Shown one piece after another: positions 1-8,108 of a DNA stretch of 64,000 bases; the first letter of the stretch is position 1; the number at the start of each line of letters is the position of its first letter. The notes beneath the pieces were generated by a model. It was not told the origin of the DNA. It saw only the letters and a program-made list of their open reading frames with translations, and made no database searches. Source of the stretch: an uncultured Clostridia bacterium (lineage in GTDB: Bacteria > Bacillota > Clostridia > Christensenellales > Borkfalkiaceae). The stretch lies in assembly GCA_934271065.1 (NCBI GenBank), contig CAKQQQ010000004.1, positions 101,251 to 165,250 of the forward strand, in the 5' to 3' direction. The position numbers were made by a program, and so were the translations under genes.

Positions 1-686
1 CGCCCAATCTCGGCGTAGTCAGGTATTACGACGAGTCGTTCGTCTGCGCCGACATACCCGGTCTTATCGAAGGCGCGGCGCAGGGCGCGGGGCTGGGCAT
101 AGAGTTTTTGCGGCATATCGAGCGCACGCGCGTACTCGTGCACGTCGTGGACGCGTCGGGTTGCGAAGGCAGAGATCCTTACGAAGACTATAAAAAGATA
201 AACGCCGAACTCAAAGCCTACGACGCGGAACTGAGCAAGCGTCCGCAGGTAATCGCGCTCAACAAGTGCGACGTGGCGAGCGAAGAGAATATACGGGCGT
301 TCAAAAAGAAGATAAACGGGCGGCGTAAGGTGTTTACGATAAGCGCGACGGAAGGTACGGGTACGGATAAACTCGTGGCGTATCTCGTCGGGTTGCTTGC
401 CGAGTTGCCCGCGCCCGCGCCCATCGAACACGAAGAATTCCGTTACGAAAAGGAAGACGTCAGAAAATTCACGGCGCGTTACGACGAAGAAGACGGAGTT
501 TACGTCGTGGACGGACCTATCGTAAGGCTGCTCGAACGCAACGTCATACTCGACAATATGGATTCCATAGCGTATATGCACAAAACGCTCAAAGACTACG
601 GCGTACTCGACGCGCTTAAAAAACTCGGCGTAAAGGACGGCGACACCGTCTGCATCGGCACGACCGAATTTGAATATATCGATTAA
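1..686 (+). CDS. obg: GTPase Obg/CgtA (C-terminal part)
   Basis: This is the 3' part of a ribosome-assembly and stress GTPase of the Obg family; the gene starts before the window. Reading from base 3, the G3 motif DIPGLIEGA is followed by the family signature GLGIEFLRHIERT, then NKCD (G4) and a SATEGTG-type G5 motif. The last 100 or so residues match the Obg C-terminal (OCT) domain. The N-terminal glycine-rich Obg fold and the P-loop lie outside the window. yhbY follows 26 bases later on the same strand, a common Firmicute pairing of two ribosome-biogenesis factors. Confidence 0.96.
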   Translation, partial: PNLGVVRYYDESFVCADIPGLIEGAAQGAGLGIEFLRHIERTRVLVHVVDASGCEGRDPYEDYKKINAELKAYDAELSKRPQVIALNKCDVASEENIRAFKKKINGRRKVFTISATEGTGTDKLVAYLVGLLAELPAPAPIEHEEFRYEKEDVRKFTARYDEEDGVYVVDGPIVRLLERNVILDNMDSIAYMHKTLKDYGVLDALKKLGVKDGDTVCIGTTEFEYID

Positions 687-712
687 ACTTAACCGTAAAG
701 AAGGAGACGAAT

Positions 713-994
713 ATGACTACTAAACAACGAAGCAAACTGCGTTCTATGGCGCAGACCGTCGAACCGATAGGTCAGATAGGCAAAGGCGGAATAAGCGATA
801 ATATGGTAGAAGGGCTTTCGGCGGCTCTTGAAGCGCGCGAACTCGTAAAGATAACCGTGCTTAAAAATTCCGACGACGGCGCGGGCGATCTTGCGCGCGA
901 ACTCGCCGAACGGCTTAACGCCGAAGTGGTATGCACGATAGGCAGAAAAATCGTGCTGTACCGCCGCAGCGAGAAAAACCTTATAGAATTATAA
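713..994 (+). CDS. yhbY: YhbY-family RNA-binding protein (CRM domain)
   Basis: A 93-residue single CRM-domain protein that binds pre-50S ribosomal RNA. The start is set by an AAGGAGA ribosome-binding site about 8 bases upstream. The order KQRSKLRSMAQ, then IGKGGIS in the GxxG loop, then ELVKI and a GRKIVLYR C-terminus is typical of YhbY/YqeI. It follows obg and is closed by a strong terminator, so obg-yhbY is the end of a ribosome-assembly operon. Confidence 0.93.
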   Translation: MTTKQRSKLRSMAQTVEPIGQIGKGGISDNMVEGLSAALEARELVKITVLKNSDDGAGDLARELAERLNAEVVCTIGRKIVLYRRSEKNLIEL

Positions 995-1010
995 AATTAT
1001 AAAAGTCCGA

Positions 1011-1048
1011 AAGGCGGACGGGGCGCGTAAGCCCCGTCCGCCTTTTTT
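1011..1048 (+). terminator. Rho-independent terminator of obg-yhbY
   Basis: A perfect 14-bp GC-rich stem (1011-1024 with 1031-1044), a 6-base loop, and a run of six T from 1043. It lies 16 bases after the yhbY stop. Confidence 0.93.
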
Positions 1049-1057
1049 CGATAAAGA

Positions 1058-1103
1058 AACTCCGTCGCCCGTTTGCAAACGAACGCAAACGGGCGACGGA
1101 GTT
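1058..1103. repeat. Perfect 19-bp inverted repeat
   Basis: Bases 1058-1076 pair perfectly with 1085-1103 around an 8-base loop, only 10 bases after the yhbY terminator. No T-run follows on the + strand; on the - strand a T-rich stretch follows. It could be a second, mostly minus-strand terminator or a dispersed palindrome. The rest of the 440-base gap between yhbY and the next gene holds the promoter at 1224-1252 and a leader of about 175 bases; no gene was seen in it. Confidence 0.8.
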
Positions 1104-1223
1104 ACCGTTACAATCCCTTAACGGCGAAAACGGCGCGTTCGTCCGCACCGTAAAAAACGGAAACCGCCGAAAAAAAATTTTATAAAATCAGCAAAAAAAG
1201 AAATAAGATAAGCAAAATAAGTA

Positions 1224-1252
1224 TTGAAATCGGTCGGGCGGCGTGATATAAT
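1224..1252 (+). promoter_or_regulatory. Sigma-A promoter of carbohydrate locus 1
   Basis: TTGAAA at 1224-1229, a 17-base spacer and TATAAT at 1247-1252, with the extended -10 dinucleotide TG at 1244-1245. Predicted transcription start is near 1259, giving a leader of about 175 bases before the solute-binding protein gene. The leader contains small hairpins (for example 1399-1414) and one copy of AGCCACAGGT (1353-1362). No known riboswitch was recognised. Confidence 0.8.
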
Positions 1253-1434
1253 TAGACGGCAGAACGGGGGTTTTTCCGCTCCGACCGTTCGGCAGACGCC
1301 GTTTATAATCATTATAAATGCGAATATAAGGCGGCGGGCGGCTCGGCTAAAAAGCCACAGGTTAAAAACGAAAATTTTTGCATAGGGGCAAACCCTTTCC
1401 CGTCGGACGACGGGACACTTTAAGGAGAACGATT

Positions 1435-3129
1435 ATGAAGAATAAAATTGTTAAAAGACTTCTCTGCGCCGCGCTCGTAGCGGCAACCGCTTTTTCGGCG
1501 ATAGGCTGTAAAAAGAAAACGAACGAAGTCATCGACAAGACCAAAACTCAGATTTACGTCCGCTCTTACACCAAGGGCTACGGCAGAAACTGGCTCGACG
1601 CGTGGAAGAGAGATTTCGAAGCGAAGTACGCCGAGACCGAATTCGAGCCGGGTTCGGGCAAAAAAGGCGCGCAGGTAGTCGTTCAGGCCGACAGTTTCGA
1701 CGATCTTACTCAGGCGCAGATGAACGTTTCGGGCATAGATATATACTTTATGCAGAACCAGTCTTACTATACGACGGTTGCCGACACGAGCGGCGACGGG
1801 CTCGAAGACCTTACTTCGCTCGTAAAGGGCGTAAGTTCGGTAGACGGCAAGACTATCGAAAGCAAACTCAACGCCCAGCAGAAAGAATTTTTCGGTATTA
1901 AGGGCGACGACGGTAACGCGCATTATTACGGCTTGCCGCACTATTACGGCACGAGCGGTATCATCTATAACGTAGACCTTTTCGAAGACAGGGGATTTTA
2001 CTTTGCCGAAGACGGAGAGTTTATAAGCGACGATAACCCCGTCAGAAGCGCGGGGCCCGACGGCATACCCGGTAACGAAGACGACGGGCTGCCGAGAACT
2101 TACGCCGAATTTTTCAAGTTGCTCGACGAAATGTGCGCGCAGAAGATAATTCCGTTCGTATGGTCGGGTGCGAACTACACCTACTATCTCGGTCAACTTC
2201 TCGATTCGCTCGTCGCGGATTACGAAGGCGTTGACGATATGAAACTCAACTACACCTTCTCCGGCACGGAAAAACTCGTCAAATTCAACGCGGACGGAAC
2301 GGTCGCGAAAGACGCCGCAGGCAACCTTATACTCGAAGAAACCGAAGTAAAGAGAACCAACGGTTACGACGTGGCGCGTCAGCCGGGTAAGTATTACGCG
2401 ATGGAATTTTTGAACAAACTGATGACCACCGACAAGTACCACACCGACGACGCGTATAAACAGACTTCGCAGACGATGGCGGAACAGGCATTTCTCGAAA
2501 ACGGCTGGACGGTTACGGGCAAAAAGAAAATAGCGATGCTCGTAGACGGACCGTGGTGGGAAAACGAAGCGTCCGAAATTATGAAGAGTATGGCGTTGAT
2601 GGATAAGAAGTGGGCGAAAGAAAACCGTAACTTCGGTTGGATGCCGCTTCCCGCCGCCACGCAGGAAAAGTACGAGAGAAGAGTTGCCGGCGAGAAGAGC
2701 GTTTTCTACGACAGTCTTAACACGATGGTTATAATGACCAAAAACTCCGGATCGAGAAAAGAAGCGTGCTTCAAATTCCTTGAATATATAAGTTCCGACG
2801 AAGCGTTAAAGACGTTCGCCAAAGAGACGGGCGCGCTTCGCGGCTACTCGCTCGAACTCACCGACGCCGAAATCAAAGAGATGAATCTGTCGTCCTTCTC
2901 GGCAAGTCTGTTGAGAAAGGTAAACGCGTCCGACACGCTTTACAGATACACTTCCGACTCCTTCTTCAATAACAATCAGGCGATATTCAAATACGACGTC
3001 GCTTACGCCTGCGAAGGATATTCCAACGTGCCGCAGGGTTTCAGAGAAGGTAAGATGTCGGCGGAAGCGTACTTTACCGCGTACTACGACTTCCTTAAAA
3101 ACAAACACGGATCGCTCTGGCAGAAATAA
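1435..3129 (+). CDS. ABC sugar-importer solute-binding lipoprotein
   Basis: Extracellular solute-binding protein (family 1) of a carbohydrate ABC importer, 564 residues. The ATG at 1435 is chosen because TAAGGAG lies just upstream and it begins a type II signal peptide (MKNKIVKRLL...) ending in AIGC, with C25 the lipidated residue. The protein is larger than the usual 420-450 residues. It contains an acidic segment around residues 200-225 (PDGIPGNEDDGLP) of a kind seen in other clostridial binding proteins, perhaps a metal loop. Two permease genes follow, but no ATPase gene. It is distantly similar to the second binding protein at 48414. The ligand is unknown; the locus suggests an oligosaccharide. 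Confidence 0.9.
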   Translation: MKNKIVKRLLCAALVAATAFSAIGCKKKTNEVIDKTKTQIYVRSYTKGYGRNWLDAWKRDFEAKYAETEFEPGSGKKGAQVVVQADSFDDLTQAQMNVSGIDIYFMQNQSYYTTVADTSGDGLEDLTSLVKGVSSVDGKTIESKLNAQQKEFFGIKGDDGNAHYYGLPHYYGTSGIIYNVDLFEDRGFYFAEDGEFISDDNPVRSAGPDGIPGNEDDGLPRTYAEFFKLLDEMCAQKIIPFVWSGANYTYYLGQLLDSLVADYEGVDDMKLNYTFSGTEKLVKFNADGTVAKDAAGNLILEETEVKRTNGYDVARQPGKYYAMEFLNKLMTTDKYHTDDAYKQTSQTMAEQAFLENGWTVTGKKKIAMLVDGPWWENEASEIMKSMALMDKKWAKENRNFGWMPLPAATQEKYERRVAGEKSVFYDSLNTMVIMTKNSGSRKEACFKFLEYISSDEALKTFAKETGALRGYSLELTDAEIKEMNLSSFSASLLRKVNASDTLYRYTSDSFFNNNQAIFKYDVAYACEGYSNVPQGFREGKMSAEAYFTAYYDFLKNKHGSLWQK

Positions 3130-3145
3130 CCGAGCGACATAAACA

Positions 3146-3177
3146 CGGAAAAACGACGTGAACGCGTCGTTTTTCCG
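3146..3177 (+). promoter_or_regulatory. Intra-operon stem-loop after binding-protein gene
   Basis: A 13-bp perfect stem (3146-3158 with 3165-3177) with a 6-base loop, in the 68-base gap between the solute-binding protein and first permease genes. There is no clean T-run after it. In sugar ABC operons such hairpins typically protect the upstream mRNA or partly terminate, so the binding protein is made in excess of the permeases; that role is inferred here. Confidence 0.6.
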
Positions 3178-3197
3178 CCCGAAAAGGGAGAAATAAA

Positions 3198-4133
3198 ATG
3201 ACCGATACCAAACGAAGACACAGGGCATTCCGCAGCAGGCGCAGCCTTATATTCTATATCTGTTTTCTGATATGGCCGATAGCGCAATTCTGCGTGTTCT
3301 ATATCGGCGTGAACTTCAACTCGTTCGCGCTGGCGTTCAAGAACATACCCGACCTGCTCAAACCCAACGAATACACCCTTACTTTCGACAACTTCAAAAA
3401 CTGGTTCGTTTCCGGCTCTGCCGACGCGGACAGACTTGCGCGGGCGTTGAAAGTGTCGGTAAAAACCTATTTCATCACGCTGTTTATAAGCGTACCGCTC
3501 GGGCTGTTCTTCTCGTATTATATATTCAAGAAGTTACCGGGCGCGATGACGTTCAGAGTAATGCTGTTTATGCCGTCGATAATTCCGAGCATCGTACTCG
3601 TAACGGTATTTATTTACTTTACCGATTTCGTGTTGCCCGATCTCTCGCTTAAATGGTTTAACGTAACCGTCAACGAAACGCTTTTGTCGTCTACGAAAAC
3701 CCGTTACGGAACGGTTATGTTCTATAACATTTTCGTCGGGTTCGGAACGACCGTGTTACTGTATTCCAACAAAATGGCGAGCATATCGCCCGAAGTGATA
3801 GAAGCGGCGGAACTCGACGGCGCGAACACCGCGCAGGAATTTTTTCGCATAGTGTTGCCGCAGACGTTCTCTACGGTTTCGATCTTTCTCGTAACGGGCG
3901 TAACGAGTATTTTCACTAACGAAATCAATAACTTCTCGTTCTTCCACTACTCGATGAACCCCGACACGACCACGATAGGCTTCCTTATGTACTATAAGAT
4001 GCAGCACGCCAAAAAAGACGTTACGCAATATCCGCCTATCGCCGCGCTCGGTCTTATGTGTACCGCGATAGCGATACCCGTCACGTTCTTCGTGAGATGG
4101 CTGCTCGATAAATTCGGGCCGAGCGAAGACTAA
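3198..4133 (+). CDS. Sugar ABC transporter permease (MalF/LplB type)
   Basis: An inner-membrane permease of 311 residues with about six predicted membrane helices. It carries the EAA coupling motif (EAAELDGA, from about residue 202, then IVLPQ) that contacts the ATPase. The start follows a GGGAGAAATAAA ribosome-binding region. It pairs with the permease at 4146 to form the heterodimeric channel for the binding protein at 1435. No ATP-binding subunit lies in the operon, so a shared MsmX/MsmK-type ATPase encoded elsewhere is the likely energiser. Confidence 0.92.
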   Translation: MTDTKRRHRAFRSRRSLIFYICFLIWPIAQFCVFYIGVNFNSFALAFKNIPDLLKPNEYTLTFDNFKNWFVSGSADADRLARALKVSVKTYFITLFISVPLGLFFSYYIFKKLPGAMTFRVMLFMPSIIPSIVLVTVFIYFTDFVLPDLSLKWFNVTVNETLLSSTKTRYGTVMFYNIFVGFGTTVLLYSNKMASISPEVIEAAELDGANTAQEFFRIVLPQTFSTVSIFLVTGVTSIFTNEINNFSFFHYSMNPDTTTIGFLMYYKMQHAKKDVTQYPPIAALGLMCTAIAIPVTFFVRWLLDKFGPSED

Positions 4134-4145
4134 GGGGGCGGAAAG

Positions 4146-5030
4146 ATGAAAGTTAAAATGAAAGTAAAAGACACGCGAAGCCGTCTGTCGGTATTGACGG
4201 GCGTAATGCTCGTACTGCTCGTCGTATACTGCGCCGCGCTTCTCACGCTTATTATCTGGACCGCGCTTACCGCGCTCAAAGAGCCGATGGCGTTCAACAG
4301 GAATATGTCGGGGCTTCCGCACCCGTTTTATTTCAAGAACTTCGGTTACGTTCTGCAAAACGCCAAGATGATCAAGGCGCAGGGCGAAATCGCGTTTTCC
4401 GAAATAGTATGGAACTCGCTTCTGTACTCCGTCGGTTGCGCGCTTGCGAATACCGTCGTAACGTGCATAACCGCGTACCTTTGCGCGAGATACGTCTGCG
4501 GATTTTCCAAATTCTTATACTCGCTCGTACTCGTCGTAATGGTAATACCCATCATCGGCAGTCAGACTTCCGAACTCGAAATGTCGATTAAACTCGGCTT
4601 GTACGACAAGATGCTGGGTATGGTAGTTATGAGAGCGAACTTTTTGGGTTTGTATTTTCTCGTTTTCTACGACATATTCAAATCCACGCCGATGGCGTTC
4701 AGCGAAGCGGCGGAAATCGACGGCGCGGGGGATATGCAGATTATGGTAAAGATATTCTTCCCCATAGCGTCCAACACTTTCTTAACCGTACTATTGATAA
4801 ACTTTATAGGCTATTGGAACAACTACCAAGTGCCTATGGTATTCGTACCCAACCACCCGACGCTTGCGGAATTTTTGTTCTATATCACGCAGAACACGGA
4901 CGCGTTGTTTACGTTCGTACCCGTGCAGATGTCGGCGTCGCTGTTGTTGCTTGCGCCCGTAGTTATACTGTTCGTGGCGTTCAACAAAAAACTGCTCGGA
5001 AATCTGTCGGTAGGCGGGGTAAAGGGCTGA
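4146..5030 (+). CDS. Sugar ABC transporter permease (MalG type)
   Basis: The second permease subunit, 294 residues, with about six hydrophobic helices and an EAA motif from about residue 187 (EAAEIDGAGDMQ). It begins 12 bases after the partner permease. The MKVKMKV start has two in-frame ATGs; the first (4146) is nearest the GGGGGCGGAAAG site. MalG-like proteins form the second half of carbohydrate importers. Confidence 0.92.
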   Translation: MKVKMKVKDTRSRLSVLTGVMLVLLVVYCAALLTLIIWTALTALKEPMAFNRNMSGLPHPFYFKNFGYVLQNAKMIKAQGEIAFSEIVWNSLLYSVGCALANTVVTCITAYLCARYVCGFSKFLYSLVLVVMVIPIIGSQTSELEMSIKLGLYDKMLGMVVMRANFLGLYFLVFYDIFKSTPMAFSEAAEIDGAGDMQIMVKIFFPIASNTFLTVLLINFIGYWNNYQVPMVFVPNHPTLAEFLFYITQNTDALFTFVPVQMSASLLLLAPVVILFVAFNKKLLGNLSVGGVKG

Positions 5031-5060
5031 TACGACTCTCAAATTTTGAAAGGATAAATG

Positions 5061-8000
5061 ATGAAGAAAAAAGCATTGATTGCAACTTTCGCGTTGGCGT
5101 TCGCGCTGACCGCGACCGTCTTCGGGGTAACGGGTTTTTCGCGTTCCGCCGCGGACGACGAACTCTGGTCCGAAGTTACTTTTGAAGAATATTACGCGCT
5201 GGGCGACGAACTGACCGTTCCGTCGCGCACGGTCGTCGCGGGCGGCAAAACGCTGTCGGCGTACTCCGCCGTGACGTATCCGAGCGGTAAGACGACCGCC
5301 CGCGCCGAGATACTTCTCGACGAAACGGGCGAATACGTCGTAGATTACTACGCCGCGGCAGACGGCAGGTATTACGGCGCGAGCGAGACCTTTTCGGTAA
5401 AAGGCGTAGCGTATAAATTCGGCGGTAAAACGAGTACGGCTTCTTTTGCGAGATACGTCGGTTACGGCTCGGATTCCACGGGCTTGCTCGTAAGGCTCGC
5501 CAACAAAGACTCGCTTAAATTCACTACCATTATCGATATGCGCGAAAAGACTTCCGCCGACAGCCTTATCAAAGGCTTCGTTACGCCCGACGCGCGCGGC
5601 AACGCGGACTTTTCGCGACTCGTGCTTAAATTTACCGACGTGACCGACGAGAATAATTATCTTACCGTTCAGGTAAATAAATGGAGCACCAACGTCGCCG
5701 GCTTGTCGCTTTCGTTCGTTGCGGCGGGCGGAAACGGTCAGGATATGGTCGGCTGGGAAGTAAGTGGCGACGGCTCGGTTAAAAAGCACGTCAACGACGG
5801 CGTAGGCACGCCGATTCCGCACTCGTTCGTCGCGCAGACGAACCTTCCCCCGAACACCTGGTCGGGTACGGCGGGCGATTTCATACCCGACAGCGCGCCG
5901 TTCTGGATTTCTTACGACGCGGCTACCAACTCCGTGTTCGCTTCGGGCAAACTCGTTGCGGATCTCGATAACCCCGAGTATTTTCCGAACGGAACGTGGA
6001 GCGGTTTCAAGAGCGGTAAGGTACAACTCAGCGTATCTGCCGACGGCTATAACGCGCCTACGGCTAATTTCTGCATACTTTCCGTGGCGGGCGTTCCCGC
6101 AGACGATTTGAAAAACAACGCCTTTACCGACGCCGAGCCGCCCGTAATCACTATCGAAAAAGATTACGAGATTATGCCCGACGCGAGAATTAACCGTCCG
6201 TATCCCGTTCCGCGCGCCACCGCGTTCGACGAATATTCGGGCGAGAGAAAGGTTACCGCAAGGGTATACACCGCTTACGGCACGCCTGCGCAGGCGGAAG
6301 TCGGAATATCCGACGGCAAATTCACGCCCAAGAAGTTGGGGTATTATTCCATAGTATATACCGCCGCCGACGCGGACGGTAACGTCGCGGAGTCCGTACT
6401 GCACGTTTACAGCGCGGAAAACACGCCCGACGTCGCGCTCGGCTTGCCCGCCGAAAGGCAAACGACCGCCGTTCTCGGCGAACTAGTGGAATTCGGCGCG
6501 GCTACGGTTTCGGGCGGAAGCGGAGCGATAAAAGTAACCGTTACGGCAACGCTCGGCGATAAAACCGAAACGATAAACGGCAGTTACAGATTCGAAACGG
6601 CGGGCGAATACGAGATAAAATACGTCGCCGAAGACTATATAGGCGTTACCGCGGAAGAGAGTTACGTTCTGACCGCGACGGCGGGCGAAAAACCGTCGTT
6701 CATCAACGAAATACGCCTTCCTTCGCCGCTTATATCCGGCGGGGAATATCTGATACCCGAATATTACGCCAACGACTATACGTCGGGCAAACTCGAAACG
6801 CGGCTCTGCGACGTTAAAATAACGGATAAGAGCGGCGAAAGGACGATTAAGAGCGGTAACACGTTCGTTCCGCAGGTCGAAAACAACGGCGACGAAGTAA
6901 CGCTCGAATACGTCTGCGGCTCGGCGAGCAAGACGGTAAAAATTCCGACGGTCATAGCCAAAAAGGGCAAGAACGGCATTTACGCCGCCAACTACCTTTA
7001 CGGTAACGCCAAGATCACCGCTTTGCGTTCGGGCGTGGACGCGGAAGTCGAAACCGCCGCCGATTCCGTCGGCTGGACGTTCGCCAACGCGCTTATTCCC
7101 GACGCGGTAGCGACGGAAATAGTGACCTACGCCGAAAATACGGCGTTCGACGCGTTCGAGTTTATAATCCGCGACTATTACGACGCGGACTGCCGCGTAA
7201 GGATAACGCTTACCGCCAAAGGCAAAATAGTTCTTTCGGTCGGCGCGGAGAGCGTATCGAAAGACCTGTCGCTTGCCGAAGGCGTCGAATTCGGTCTGAA
7301 ATACTCGGGCGGAAAAGTCATTTTCTCGCTAGGCGAAACCACGATGGCGGTAACGATAAAGACCTATGCCGACGGAAGACCGTTCGACGGCTTCCCGAGC
7401 GGAAAGGTGTTCTTCGGCTGTAACGTTCTGTCGGCAGAGAGCGGCGCGAAATACAACGTCCGTTCGGTCGGCGGCGATCCGCTTTCTTCGCGTGACAAAG
7501 ACTACTCGTCGGCGACGCTCGAAATAATCGGCTCTCGCGGGGGCGTGGCGGAACTCAACGACTCATACACGGTAAGGGCGGCGACTTCTTACGACACGTT
7601 CGCGCCGAACACTTCTTCGCGCGTGACGGTTTACGCGCCCGACGGCAGCGTTATGAGCGATATAAACGGCTTGAAACTCGAAAACGCGCCCACCGATAAA
7701 GAATACGTTATAAGACTTGCCTATTACGGCAGATATAAGATAGAATACTCCGCCGTCGAAGAGAACTGGGTAGGCAACGACGCGGGCGTGGAATACGACA
7801 CGGTATTCGTACCCGACGAAATCGCGCCGACGGTCAGATTTACGGGTGGCGGCGATAAGAAAGCCAAACTCGGCGACGTGATCGTTATGCCGTCGTATAC
7901 GGCAGGCGACAACGTCACGGCGAAAGAAGATCTCGTCGTAACGGCGTTCGTCGTCAACCCCAACGGCAGACACATACTGCTCGGCGAAGCGAACTCGATA

Positions 8001-8096
8001 AAGACCGAATACAAAGGCAGATACACGTTCGTCGTTTACGTTACGGACGAAGCGGGTAACGCCGCTTACGCGGAATACGTCGTGGACGTAAAGTAA
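5061..8096 (+). CDS. Secreted multi-domain protein with Ig-like domains, function unknown
   Basis: A secreted protein of 1011 residues with an N-terminal Sec signal peptide (MKKKALIATFALAFALTATVFG). ATG 5061 is preferred over the adjacent ATG 5058 because it gives a 6-base spacing from AGGA. The middle and C-terminal parts contain beta-sandwich segments of the kind seen in bacterial Ig/cadherin-like domains: one near 360-450 with YSIVYTAADADGNVAES, another at the C-terminus with YVTDEAGNAAYAEYVVDV. Around 690-810 there is a concanavalin-like stretch (FDAFEFIIRDYYDADC). No catalytic motif, sortase signal or S-layer domain is visible. It lies between the importer and a DUF4838 gene, so glycan binding at the surface is the reasonable guess. 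Confidence 0.75.
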   Translation: MKKKALIATFALAFALTATVFGVTGFSRSAADDELWSEVTFEEYYALGDELTVPSRTVVAGGKTLSAYSAVTYPSGKTTARAEILLDETGEYVVDYYAAADGRYYGASETFSVKGVAYKFGGKTSTASFARYVGYGSDSTGLLVRLANKDSLKFTTIIDMREKTSADSLIKGFVTPDARGNADFSRLVLKFTDVTDENNYLTVQVNKWSTNVAGLSLSFVAAGGNGQDMVGWEVSGDGSVKKHVNDGVGTPIPHSFVAQTNLPPNTWSGTAGDFIPDSAPFWISYDAATNSVFASGKLVADLDNPEYFPNGTWSGFKSGKVQLSVSADGYNAPTANFCILSVAGVPADDLKNNAFTDAEPPVITIEKDYEIMPDARINRPYPVPRATAFDEYSGERKVTARVYTAYGTPAQAEVGISDGKFTPKKLGYYSIVYTAADADGNVAESVLHVYSAENTPDVALGLPAERQTTAVLGELVEFGAATVSGGSGAIKVTVTATLGDKTETINGSYRFETAGEYEIKYVAEDYIGVTAEESYVLTATAGEKPSFINEIRLPSPLISGGEYLIPEYYANDYTSGKLETRLCDVKITDKSGERTIKSGNTFVPQVENNGDEVTLEYVCGSASKTVKIPTVIAKKGKNGIYAANYLYGNAKITALRSGVDAEVETAADSVGWTFANALIPDAVATEIVTYAENTAFDAFEFIIRDYYDADCRVRITLTAKGKIVLSVGAESVSKDLSLAEGVEFGLKYSGGKVIFSLGETTMAVTIKTYADGRPFDGFPSGKVFFGCNVLSAESGAKYNVRSVGGDPLSSRDKDYSSATLEIIGSRGGVAELNDSYTVRAATSYDTFAPNTSSRVTVYAPDGSVMSDINGLKLENAPTDKEYVIRLAYYGRYKIEYSAVEENWVGNDAGVEYDTVFVPDEIAPTVRFTGGGDKKAKLGDVIVMPSYTAGDNVTAKEDLVVTAFVVNPNGRHILLGEANSIKTEYKGRYTFVVYVTDEAGNAAYAEYVVDVK

Positions 8097-8108
8097 GGAG
8101 CGGAAACT

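Noticed and set aside
1259..1434. Riboswitch in the leader of locus 1
   Set aside because: Only small hairpins are seen; no conserved core of a known riboswitch class was recognised.
4791..6461. Long minus-strand frame of 556 codons, and similar ones at 1420-2442, 10207-11628, 24531-26000, 27752-29332 and 29483-30706
   Set aside because: All are antisense shadows of convincing genes; their translations are Arg/Val/Tyr/Phe-rich with no signal, start site or homology.
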